Below the pieces are notes generated by a model. That model did not search any database. It was not told where the DNA came from and was given only the letters and a program-made list of their open reading frames with translations. Below, piece after piece: positions 13,959-22,333 of a stretch of DNA of 25,188 nucleotides. Where the stretch lies: assembly GCA_964568955.1 (NCBI GenBank), contig CAZMSM010000028.1, positions 1 through 25,188 on the forward strand. Direction: 5' to 3'. Each line of letters opens with the position of its first letter. Position 1 is the first letter of the stretch. Source of the stretch: UBA1447 sp964568955. GTDB taxonomy: Bacteria > Bacillota > Clostridia > Oscillospirales > Acutalibacteraceae. The position numbers were made by a program, and so were the translations under genes.

Positions 13959-14210
13959 GTTGATGTGGTTTTGCGTGGGGGTGGCGGGTGCGGGGGACGG
14001 CGGGCACGGGGAGCGGCGGACGCACACAGTGATGCCCCTACACGGTGCGCGGGATTTTACCGTTGCCGTTGGCGGTTATGGGTTGATATGATTTTGCGTG
14101 GGGAACGGCGGGCATGGAGGACGGTGGGCGTGGGGAACGGCGGACGCGCAATGCGCGCCCCTACAACGATGGCGTGGGATTTTTCATCGCCGTTGGCGGG
14201 TTCTGGGTTG
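13959..14210. repeat. Imperfect tandem repeat, about 124-bp unit
   Basis: Two units starting at 13959 and 14082, and the beginning of a third at 14207, share GTTGATNTGNTTTTGCGTGG at the start, a cggac...cccctac palindrome in the middle and CGTTGCCGTTGGCGG or CATCGCCGTTGGCGG near the end. They are GC-rich and show no coding signal. Confidence 0.55.
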
Positions 14211-14599
14211 TATGATTCTGCGTGTGCGTCTCAATCCCGTTCGTCGTCCCAACCAAATGTAGGGGCGCACTGTGTGCGCCCGCATCTCTGCGCCTGCGCC
14301 TGCGCCTGTGTCACATGCGTGCGTTTAGGCATCTGCCTTCGTCAATGTAGGGGCGCGCATTGCGCGTCCGCCCCNNNNNNNNNNNNNNNNNNNNNNNNNN
14401 NNNNNNNNNNNNNNNNNNNNNNNNNNNNNNNNNNNNNNNNNNNNNNNNNNNNNNNNNNNNNNNNNNNNNNNNNNGCATCTGCCTTCGTCAATGTAGGGGC
14501 GCGCATTGCGCGTCCGCCCCGTTATATGCGCCCGCGTACATCTCCGCCCATGTTTGTATCTGCCTTCGTCCATGTACGGACGCGCAATGCGCCCCGCCC
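14017..14599. repeat. Array of REP-like GC palindromes
   Basis: At least five copies of a palindromic motif of about 25 bp, of the form GTAGGGGCGCGCATTGCGCG plus TCCGC, occur in both orientations at 14017-14041, 14141-14164, 14259-14283, 14347-14371, 14493-14517 and 14574-14599. The copies at 14347 and 14493 may be one copy duplicated by the assembly gap. The whole 13911-14664 region contains no credible gene; an open frame across it includes the N run and is not coding. Confidence 0.7.
14375..14474. other. Assembly gap (100 N) flanked by a 46-bp duplication
   Basis: Exactly 100 Ns. Bases 14329-14374 are identical to 14475-14520 (both begin GCATCTGCCTTCGTCAATG). This is either overlapping contig ends or two true repeat copies that broke the assembly. 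Confidence 0.9.
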
Positions 14600-14664
14600 A
14601 ACAAGGCTAAAACGCGCCAACAATAAAAAACCCCTCCCCAAAGCAAACCCCATTCACCCCAAAC

Positions 14665-14705
14665 AAAAGCGCCTGCCGAATCTTACGATCCGGCAGGCGC
14701 TTTTT
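14665..14705. terminator. Bidirectional terminator after the dockerin gene
   Basis: AAAAGCGCCTGCCG (14665-14678) and CGGCAGGCGCTTTT (14691-14704) form a perfect 14-bp stem, extended by three more pairs around a TTAC loop. On the minus strand it is followed by TTTTGTTT, 19 bases after the stop of the giant gene; on the plus strand by TTTTT. It should terminate the minus-strand transcript and block read-through from the other side. Confidence 0.85.
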
Positions 14706-14723
14706 GAGTAATCAGTCGTTCTT

Positions 14724-17700
14724 TTAGTAAGGATTCACTTGGTTAATGGTAGCCATAAACAGTCCGACTTGTTCGAGTTTTTGTACATCGGCGTTGTCTA
14801 CCTTGCCGTCGCCGTTGAGGTCGAGGGCGAAGGTGATCAGGTCGCTGAGTTCTGCCATGTACGATACTGCAAGGGCTGCGTAAACGGCGTCGCCTCCGTT
14901 GGCGTAACCGTCGCCGTCGGCATCACCGAAGATAACCAGGTAGTAGCTGTCGACCACGTTGCCTTCAAAGAGGATGTCAATTCGAGTACCGGTGCCGTAG
15001 CCGAGTGCTGTCGGGGTGTAAGCAAGCGTGCCGTATGGGGTGCTGAAGTATTGGCTGATGCTTGTTGAGCCTTCCGGTACGCCGTAGACGAGTTTCTTTT
15101 CCCTGTTGATGGTAACGGGTGAACCGCTTGCCGCGTAGAGTTGTGGGCCGGTGACGGTGACCGTGCAGCTGGCTGTTTTGCCGCTGTCGTCTGTGTAGCA
15201 GGTGATGACTGCGGTACCCGGGCGAACCGGCGTGACCGCTCCGTCGGCATTAACGGTTGCTACGTCGGTATTGCTGGAACGCCAGGTCACGGTTTTAATG
15301 GTTGCGGTTACAAGCGTTCCGATTGAGGGCTTTAGCAAGGCGGTTAAGGTTTGTGGCGCGCCGCCGTACATAAAGCTCAGCGTCGTTTTATCGAGCGTGA
15401 CACTTGTGACCGGGTAGTTTGCGAAAGATACTGTCACGCTGTCGGTGAAGACCATACCAAAACTGTCGACTGCCGTGGCGGTGATAATTGCGCAGCCGGC
15501 CTTGTTTTCGGAAGTCGTGCATTTGCCGGTTTCGTCAACGAGGATGGAGCCATCACTTGAACTCCAGGTAAGGCTCTGGTATTCCGCATTGACGGGGTTA
15601 AAGGTAACGCCAAGCTCGATGCTTTGGTTATCGTAGCGTTGGTGGAGCTCGACTTTTTTGGAGATGAATTCGGGGGCCGGGCTACCCGATGAGGTGATGG
15701 TAACCGATAGCAGGCGTTGGCGTGCTGCAAGGCCGTTGTTGGCGGCTGTCAGTGCGTCGGTTGCCTGATCGACGGCCGTTTGGTCGGAGGCGGGGTTGGC
15801 GTAAACCGCTCTTGCGCTTGTCAGCGCGGCTTTGAGTGTTGCGTAGCTTGCCGCGGAGAAGTTGAGCGGGTTGTAGTTGGCTTGCATGACGGTATTGATG
15901 ATATTGGCAAGGGCTGTTTTGTCAATAGCAACATAGATGCTGCATCGAGCACTCAGCTCGCCAATTTCCGTCGAGGCGGTTACATAGGCTAGGCCGCCAA
16001 TGCCGATGGTGACCAATCCGTTTTGGTCAACCGCGGCCACGGCCGGGTTGCTTGTTGTCCAGACAATGCCCGGGTAATCGGGTGTTTGGCCGTTTTCACC
16101 GATGAGGGTGGCGGTTAACTGAACCGTGCCGGAGTTAATGCCGGCGCTGATGATGGAGGGTGAAACGGTAATGGACTCGGCCGCAACTTTGACAAAGGCT
16201 ACTACGGCTTTGGCCGTGTAGTGGTTGCCGAAGTGGTCTGTTATGTTTGCTGTGAGTGTCGCAAAGCAGGGTTGGTCTACCGTTGATTTAACCACACCGC
16301 TTTGTGTGACGGAAATCTTGGGGTCGCTGCTGGACCAGACAATGCTGGCATACATAGCGTTCGATGGGTTCAATACAAGGCCGAGTGTTGTGCTCACGGA
16401 TGTATACGCGGCGTCTTGTGCAACGTGTACAATCACATAACCGTCTTGATTGACACCGGCAACACCGACGGCGGCAGAATTGATATAAATATAAGGGGCA
16501 AGTGCGGCGTAGGCTACCGTTAGGTTTGCGGTGGCTGTATCAACCTCGGCTTGGGTCGCTAAGGCCTTGTTATACACTGTGTTTGATGTGTTGCGCACAG
16601 CGAGCATTGCGCTCCAGCTCGTGGGTGTGTATTGGGTTTGTGTGAGCGTGTTAAGTTTGTTTAAGGCCGTGAGCAGTGCCGCTTTGTTGGCACTGACGGT
16701 TACGGTGCAGTCCGCTGTAAAGCCGCCGTCGACTGTGGTGGCGGTAATGGTAGCGACACCTGCATTTTTGAAGGTTACAAGGCCACCGGCGGTAACCGTT
16801 GCAATGGAAGGTTCGTTGGTGGACCAGGTAACGTCGCTAAAGTTTGCGGCGCCAACCCCCACGGTACCCGCGGGTGTAACGGATGTGGTCAAAGTCGCTG
16901 TGCCGCCGTTGATGGCATCGGGGATGGAGCTCGGAGAAACGCTAACCCCGGTAACCGGGTAATTTGCAAAGCAGACATTGATGCTGCCCGTGCGGACATC
17001 GCCTCCGTAATCCGTCGCGGTAACGGTAATAACCGCACGGCAGGCGCTGTTAGCTGTAGGCGTGCAAAGACCGTTTTGATCAACGGAAATAGAACCGTTG
17101 CTGGAAGACCATGAAATGGTGCCAAGGGTGGTGTCCGCCGGGAACAGGGCGTAGCCAAGCTGAATGTTTTGGTTCTTGTAGGAGCTGCTCAGCGGTACAT
17201 CCTTTGTGACATAACCGTTGGTAATTTCACCGTTAAAGGTGGGGTAAACCGCTTGTATATTGATGTACATCACAAGACCGTCAAAGGCGCTGAGCAGTGC
17301 ATTCTTGGCGTTGTCAACGTCTATTTGCCGGGCATAAACCGTATCTCGCACGACGATAGCGCTCTCCAGCGCAGCTGCGAATGTTGCCCAACTCGTCGGT
17401 GTGTATAGTTCGGGGTCAAGGACAAAGCCGCTGATGGCGCTAATCGCGTTCACCAAGGCTGTTTTGTTGGCACGAACGGTAACGGTGCAGGTTTGCGTAA
17501 AGTTGCCGTCGTAGGACGTTGCGGTAATGACACATTCACCGGCGTCTACAAAAGTAACAACACCTTTTAGCTCACCGTCCGGTGCAACACTTGCAATAGT
17601 CGGGTCGCTGGAAGTCCAATAGGCTTTTGTGACCCTTGCGCCCAATGTACCCGTTGGCGTGAAGCTTGCGTTGATGGTGACGGGCGGTGCGTTGTCCATC

Positions 17701-20700
17701 AAGACAGAGAGTGAGGATTGGTCAATGGTCATCCCGGTTACCGGGTAATTCGAGAAAGCGACGAAAACCGAATCCGTCATCGTGTTGCCAAAGTGGTCCG
17801 TACCCGTCAGCGTGATAAGCGCGCCGCCGGCCTTATTTTCCGAAGGACTGCATTTGCCGTTTTGGTCAACGGTAATGGAGGCGTCGTTGGAGGACCAGGT
17901 TATGGAGGTGAACATGGCGTTTGCCGGCGCAAAACTATAGCTCAACTGTACACTCTGGTTTTTGTACAGCTGTGACAGTTTTACCTTGACCGGAATATGA
18001 GAAGGCGCGGGAGAACCGTCGTGCAGGATGGTGAGGTCCGTCATGTGGGTATAGGGTTCAAGCGCTTCAAAAGTGCTGTAGAGCGAGGCGGCAGCCTCGT
18101 CAATGCCCTGTTGTGTGTAGGTAACGCCGTTGTAGACCTCAACAGCGTGGTTGTAAGCGTTTGTAAAGGCTGTGCTGGTGGTGTACTCATAATCTTGCGG
18201 GTTCACATTTTGTGCGTCAATAAAGGCGATAGCTTGGGCAAGTGCTGTTTTATCGCCGCTTACAATCACGGTGCACACGCCGTACACGCCGCCGTCAACA
18301 CTGGTTGCGCGGATGTTGGCCGAGCCGGCGTTGAGGAAGGAGACCGTGCCGTTTGGGGAAACGGGAACCGCATCGGGGTTGTCGCTTGACCAGATGACCT
18401 GTTGTAAATCCGCATCCGGTGTGGTTACAGCCCCCTGTGATTTGACAACATAGGTAATTTGCTGGGCAGCGTTACCGATGCTCGCGTTAATGCTCGCCGG
18501 GGTCATATCTACGCGCGTCGCATTGTCTTTTGCAAAGGCAACATAGACGCTGTCTGTAAGGGTTCTGCCGTAATAAGTGGTTGCGGTAACGGTTATAATG
18601 GCGTAACAAGCTTTGTTTGCTGTGGGCTTGCACACGCCGTTTTGGTCAACGCTTATTGTAGCGCTGCTTGAGCGCCAAACGATGCTTTCGTAATAGGAGT
18701 CAAGAGGGCTTAGCCTTGCGCTGAGTTCAACGGTTTGATTGGTATAAATCTGTACCAAGGTGACATCTTTGCTTATAAAGTCGCCTGCGGCGCTGCCGTT
18801 GTACCAGATGGCGACGCTGTTGGCATAGATGTAAAGCACAAGACCGGTATAGGCGACGTTGAGCCCGTTGGTGGCGGAGTCGATTTCCGTCTGCACGGCG
18901 TCGGGGTTGTCAAAGACTGTCTGCGCTGTTTCAAGCGCGACTAACAGGTTGTTCCAACTCGTCGGCGTGTATCTTAAATAATCAAGGTTTGCGTTGTTGA
19001 CGGTGTTGAGCGCGGTTTCAAGCAGTTGCTTGTTGATATAAACCGTTATGCTGCAAGTGGCTGTAAAGCCGCCGTCCCTTGTGTGTGCGGTAATAATCGC
19101 AGAGCCCGGGCCGACACAGGTAACAAGGCCGGAGCCGTTGACCGTGGCGGCATCGGGGTTGTTGGATACCCATTGGACGCTGTCGATATCCGTACCAATC
19201 AGCGGTGTACCGGTCGGTGTGACGGTGGCAGTCAGCTGATACGTGTTATGGACAAGCGCACTGCCAATGGCCGTGGTATCAAGACTAATGCCGGTTGCCG
19301 GCACTTTGGAAAAGGCCACAGTGACACTGTCGGTGTGTATATTGCCCAAATAATCCTCCGCGCGCACGGTAATAATCGACCAAGCGGCTTTGTTGGCGGA
19401 GGGGTTGCATTTACCGTTTTGGTCAACCTCTATACCCGATTTGCTGGATGACCAGGTAATGGACTTGTAGTCTGCGTCCGCCGGTGTAAGGGCATATGAA
19501 AACGCAAGGGATTGGTTTGAATAAATTTGTGCGATGCCAACATTGTATGTTTTATAGTCCGGTGCGGGGGAGCCGTCAAACGTGAGGGTTATGCCCTGCA
19601 CGGGATTGTATTGGTTCAAGGCGTTAAAATGAATAGCCAAGTATTGCGTCGCATCATCACACTGTACTTGTGTGGCAAGCGTTGTGGATTGTACCGTGAG
19701 CGCATCTTCGAGTGTCTGCGTAAAGGCATCAAAATCCTCGGGCGGGTAGTCCTCAGCGTTGAGATTTGCTGCAATGACCAGGTCAATCATTTCGTTGAGG
19801 GCTGTTTTGTTGGCTCGCACGGCTACCGTGCAAGTGGCGGTTTTAAAACCATCCACTGTGGTTGCGGTAATGACCGTGTCGCCCGGTGTAAGTGCGGTAA
19901 CGGTGCCGCCGCTGACCGTCGCAACACTGTTGTCGGATGATGACCAGAAAACATCTTTGATGCTCGCGCTACCCATGCTTAAAAATCCTTTTGGGGCAAC
20001 GGATTCGGTAAGTTTTATGGTTTGCTCCTCGTGCAAGCTCACACTCGTGTTATCGAGTGTGACTTCGGTGACGAGGTAATTGGCAAAGGAAACTACGCAC
20101 GTGTCCTTAAACCCACCGTCTTGGGATTTAGCGGTGATGACCGCATACGCAGCTGAGTTTTTAGCCGGGCTGCAGACACCGTTGCTGTCCACGGTTATGT
20201 CGCCGCTGCTTGAGGACCAGATAACGTTTTTGTTGGTCGCATCTGCGGGCGAAAAAACAGGGGTTAGCTGTACGGTGGAATTTTTATAGTTTTGTGATAA
20301 GGGTACTTCGACAGCAACGTTTGGTGCTTGCTGTATGGCAAGGCCTGTGACAAGCGTGCCGACAAAAATTTTGTAGTATGTTTTAACGGATTCACTCGTT
20401 TTGGCCACAATGGTCACAGAGCCGCCTTCAAGGGGGGTGAGGATGCCGTTTTTGTTGATTCGTGCCAAAGAATTTTCCGCTGAAGCAGATGCTGTGGCAA
20501 AAACTTCCGTTGTTCCATCATCCGCGACAAGCCCCCAAGTGATAACGGGGATGAGCCTTGCGGGGTAGGCTTTAAAGGTCATTTGAGTCATGACCCCGAT
20601 AAGGGCTACGGATGGGCCTGTAATGACAATCTCCGTAACAGTGCTTGAATTTTTACCCGTGACTGTAACACCTTTAGCGGCGGAAACGCCGTCGAGCACT

Positions 20701-22025
20701 GCGGTAACGGTTGTTGCTCTTGTGCCACCGGAAGAACCCGCGTCACGCCCGATTAACAAGCCGTTGCTTTTGCCGATACCGGCGTAGTCCGTATTGGCCA
20801 CTGTCCATTCAATACCTTGGTCGGTTGCACCTTTGGGCACAAGATTGGTGACAGCCAGCTGTTGTGTGCTACCTTCTTGTACGGTGGTGTTCCCGGCTAT
20901 TGTAAAGCTTGTAACCGGTAGATTTTGAACGATTTTAACCGTGACGGTGTCGTTGGTACCCAGTTGCAACAGGTAGTTTGCAACCGTGGATATTGCACCC
21001 GAGGACCACTGAACAACGTTGTCTGTGCCAACGAGTACTAACAGACCCCAAAGAGCGTATTTCATAACAGTGGTGGAAATCGGTATACCAAGCTTGCCTA
21101 AAAGATTGGCGACGGTGCCGGCAATCGTTTCCGGGTCATCACCGACAAGGTCGGCATATTTGAGTACATTGTCCATAAACCCTTGCACATCGGGGGAAGC
21201 CATCAAGGTGACTTCGCCGGGTGCCGTAAAGGTTGCAAGCCCCGTGTCGGAAAGCGTGGCGAATTCTTTACCCTTTTTGATGGTCCAATTAACACCCATA
21301 TGAAGACGCATGGGTGTTGTTACGCCTTGCAAGGGGAACGTATAACCCACTTCAACCGTTGAGGGAACTTGTGATTTGTTGGTAATCGTGGTGCCGTTTG
21401 GAAAAAAGTCGGCCGTAATGGCGGTGGATTTTGTGACGAGTACGCGGACTTCGTCCGTGGCGCGCACATTGCCGTCGGCATCAAAAACAGTGACGCGAAT
21501 GCCGGTATCCAATGAGTTGAGCCTATCGCGCAGTTTATCAATGAGCCCATCCACCAGGTCTCCCGGCAAAATGCTCGCACCGCTTTGAACGATGTTGAGG
21601 ATACCCTCGCCGTCCATGGCGTCCACATCCAGGCCATCGAAGAGCTTTTCAATAGCTGTTGCCAAGCCGTCGCCGACAACCGGAATCGTACGGATGTCAT
21701 TGTCAATCCAAAGCCGAAGCACGGCGCCTTTTGAGCTGTCGTGGGCTCTTAAAAGCCCTTCTTGGTCAACGGAGGCCAGTATAGGCGTCTCGCTTTCCCA
21801 ATAAAAGTAACCGCCCGAGGGCATACTGCAGTCAATCAGGGTTGGGGTAAGCTGCAGCGTGTCGCCTTCCATGAGTGTGATTCGCTCGGTGACAGGTGCG
21901 CCGTTTGCGTAAATGTCAACCACGTGGGTAATGATGTCTGCCGCGGAGAAGGCAGGGGACATAGCACCCATTAGAAGAGTGACTGCCAGTAGAACGCTTA
22001 ACAGCCTTTTTGATTGCTTTTTCAT
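14724..22025 (-). CDS. Giant secreted Big_2/FIVAR repeat protein with C-terminal dockerin
   Basis: The protein has 2433 residues, with ATG nine bases after GAGG. Residues 1-28 are a signal peptide (MKKQSKRLLSVLLAVTLLMG, then AMSPAFSA). Residues 30-555 hold less regular Ig-like domains with helical inserts. From about 555, seven composite units of about 255 residues start near 559, 812, 1065, 1328, 1588, 1842 and 2105. Each has two Big_2-like Ig domains (first: ITWSSS...VDQNGKC; second: ATV...G.ATITATT.DGGFTATCTV). In the first six units a FIVAR-like helical domain follows (NKTAL.....YTPTSW.....AL). After a short beta domain (about 2310-2365) comes a dockerin with two calcium loops, DADGDGYANGGD (about 2366) and DLNGDGKVDNAD (about 2401). 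No LPXTG or C-terminal membrane anchor is present, so attachment is probably through a cohesin partner. Likely an adhesin or spacer arm of an extracellular complex; the ligand is unknown. Confidence 0.9.
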   Translation of the reverse strand: MKKQSKRLLSVLLAVTLLMGAMSPAFSAADIITHVVDIYANGAPVTERITLMEGDTLQLTPTLIDCSMPSGGYFYWESETPILASVDQEGLLRAHDSSKGAVLRLWIDNDIRTIPVVGDGLATAIEKLFDGLDVDAMDGEGILNIVQSGASILPGDLVDGLIDKLRDRLNSLDTGIRVTVFDADGNVRATDEVRVLVTKSTAITADFFPNGTTITNKSQVPSTVEVGYTFPLQGVTTPMRLHMGVNWTIKKGKEFATLSDTGLATFTAPGEVTLMASPDVQGFMDNVLKYADLVGDDPETIAGTVANLLGKLGIPISTTVMKYALWGLLVLVGTDNVVQWSSGAISTVANYLLQLGTNDTVTVKIVQNLPVTSFTIAGNTTVQEGSTQQLAVTNLVPKGATDQGIEWTVANTDYAGIGKSNGLLIGRDAGSSGGTRATTVTAVLDGVSAAKGVTVTGKNSSTVTEIVITGPSVALIGVMTQMTFKAYPARLIPVITWGLVADDGTTEVFATASASAENSLARINKNGILTPLEGGSVTIVAKTSESVKTYYKIFVGTLVTGLAIQQAPNVAVEVPLSQNYKNSTVQLTPVFSPADATNKNVIWSSSSGDITVDSNGVCSPAKNSAAYAVITAKSQDGGFKDTCVVSFANYLVTEVTLDNTSVSLHEEQTIKLTESVAPKGFLSMGSASIKDVFWSSSDNSVATVSGGTVTALTPGDTVITATTVDGFKTATCTVAVRANKTALNEMIDLVIAANLNAEDYPPEDFDAFTQTLEDALTVQSTTLATQVQCDDATQYLAIHFNALNQYNPVQGITLTFDGSPAPDYKTYNVGIAQIYSNQSLAFSYALTPADADYKSITWSSSKSGIEVDQNGKCNPSANKAAWSIITVRAEDYLGNIHTDSVTVAFSKVPATGISLDTTAIGSALVHNTYQLTATVTPTGTPLIGTDIDSVQWVSNNPDAATVNGSGLVTCVGPGSAIITAHTRDGGFTATCSITVYINKQLLETALNTVNNANLDYLRYTPTSWNNLLVALETAQTVFDNPDAVQTEIDSATNGLNVAYTGLVLYIYANSVAIWYNGSAAGDFISKDVTLVQIYTNQTVELSARLSPLDSYYESIVWRSSSATISVDQNGVCKPTANKACYAIITVTATTYYGRTLTDSVYVAFAKDNATRVDMTPASINASIGNAAQQITYVVKSQGAVTTPDADLQQVIWSSDNPDAVPVSPNGTVSFLNAGSANIRATSVDGGVYGVCTVIVSGDKTALAQAIAFIDAQNVNPQDYEYTTSTAFTNAYNHAVEVYNGVTYTQQGIDEAAASLYSTFEALEPYTHMTDLTILHDGSPAPSHIPVKVKLSQLYKNQSVQLSYSFAPANAMFTSITWSSNDASITVDQNGKCSPSENKAGGALITLTGTDHFGNTMTDSVFVAFSNYPVTGMTIDQSSLSVLMDNAPPVTINASFTPTGTLGARVTKAYWTSSDPTIASVAPDGELKGVVTFVDAGECVITATSYDGNFTQTCTVTVRANKTALVNAISAISGFVLDPELYTPTSWATFAAALESAIVVRDTVYARQIDVDNAKNALLSAFDGLVMYINIQAVYPTFNGEITNGYVTKDVPLSSSYKNQNIQLGYALFPADTTLGTISWSSSNGSISVDQNGLCTPTANSACRAVITVTATDYGGDVRTGSINVCFANYPVTGVSVSPSSIPDAINGGTATLTTSVTPAGTVGVGAANFSDVTWSTNEPSIATVTAGGLVTFKNAGVATITATTVDGGFTADCTVTVSANKAALLTALNKLNTLTQTQYTPTSWSAMLAVRNTSNTVYNKALATQAEVDTATANLTVAYAALAPYIYINSAAVGVAGVNQDGYVIVHVAQDAAYTSVSTTLGLVLNPSNAMYASIVWSSSDPKISVTQSGVVKSTVDQPCFATLTANITDHFGNHYTAKAVVAFVKVAAESITVSPSIISAGINSGTVQLTATLIGENGQTPDYPGIVWTTSNPAVAAVDQNGLVTIGIGGLAYVTASTEIGELSARCSIYVAIDKTALANIINTVMQANYNPLNFSAASYATLKAALTSARAVYANPASDQTAVDQATDALTAANNGLAARQRLLSVTITSSGSPAPEFISKKVELHQRYDNQSIELGVTFNPVNAEYQSLTWSSSDGSILVDETGKCTTSENKAGCAIITATAVDSFGMVFTDSVTVSFANYPVTSVTLDKTTLSFMYGGAPQTLTALLKPSIGTLVTATIKTVTWRSSNTDVATVNADGAVTPVRPGTAVITCYTDDSGKTASCTVTVTGPQLYAASGSPVTINREKKLVYGVPEGSTSISQYFSTPYGTLAYTPTALGYGTGTRIDILFEGNVVDSYYLVIFGDADGDGYANGGDAVYAALAVSYMAELSDLITFALDLNGDGKVDNADVQKLEQVGLFMATINQVNPY

Positions 22026-22055
22026 AAAAAATACCTCACTTTTTATTACTCAAAT

Positions 22056-22097
22056 TCGGATATTCTCGTCACATAAGTCGAATATTTTCGTTACATA
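22056..22097. promoter_or_regulatory. Two 20-bp direct repeats at the transcription start of the dockerin gene
   Basis: TCGGATATTCTCGTCACATA (22056-22075) and TCGAATATTTTCGTTACATA (22078-22097) match at 16 of 20 positions and are spaced 22 bp start to start, two helical turns. They lie just downstream of the -10 box, over the predicted transcription start, as expected of a repressor operator. The spacing resembles paired sites of LytTR-type regulators, but the motif itself is not a clear match. Confidence 0.55.
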
Positions 22098-22101
22098 GAA
22101 T

Positions 22102-22129
22102 AGTATAGCATATGTTGATATAAAAACAA
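22102..22129 (-). promoter_or_regulatory. Promoter of the dockerin gene
   Basis: On the minus strand TTGTTT (22124-22129) and TATACT (22102-22107) are 16 bases apart, about 77 bases before the ATG. Confidence 0.6.
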
Positions 22130-22177
22130 GTACTTTTCACAAAAAACGGTATAATCTGCAAAAATTTTATATATAGC

Positions 22178-22213
22178 GGGGAAAAAGAGGAAAAAGAGGA
22201 AAAAGAGGAAAAA
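22178..22213. repeat. Nine-base tandem repeat (GAGGAAAAA)
   Basis: Three perfect copies of GAGGAAAAA (22187-22213) follow one variant copy, GGGGAAAAA (22178-22186). It lies in the 300-bp divergent intergenic region between the dockerin gene and murL. Apart from the two promoters and this tract, only a short doublet CAAACGAGTG (22241 and 22253) was noticed there. Confidence 0.8.
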
Positions 22214-22277
22214 GGCAATCAGCACTTTTACGCAAGGGTTCAAACGAGTGGCCAAACGAGTGCGGGGATTATAATTC

Positions 22278-22306
22278 TTGATGTAAAGGTTTTTTTCTGT
22301 TATAAT
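22278..22306 (+). promoter_or_regulatory. Promoter of the murL-murD2 operon
   Basis: TTGATG (22278-22283) and a perfect TATAAT (22301-22306) are separated by 17 bases. The transcript would begin about 20 bases before the predicted murL start, so the leader is short. Confidence 0.75.
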
Positions 22307-22333
22307 TCGAATCGAGGGAAAGGATGTGGGCGC

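Noticed and set aside
14017..14599. CRISPR array suggested by repeated GC palindromes
   Set aside because: The copies vary in sequence, orientation and spacing, and there are no unique spacers of uniform length or cas genes.
13788..14711. Open frame of 307 codons downstream of the mrp operon
   Set aside because: It runs through palindromic repeats and 100 Ns and has low-complexity Cys/Arg/Ala composition; it is not a gene.
22150..22155. Second plus-strand TATAAT upstream of murL
   Set aside because: No acceptable -35 element lies 16-18 bases upstream, and the promoter at 22278-22306 is much better.
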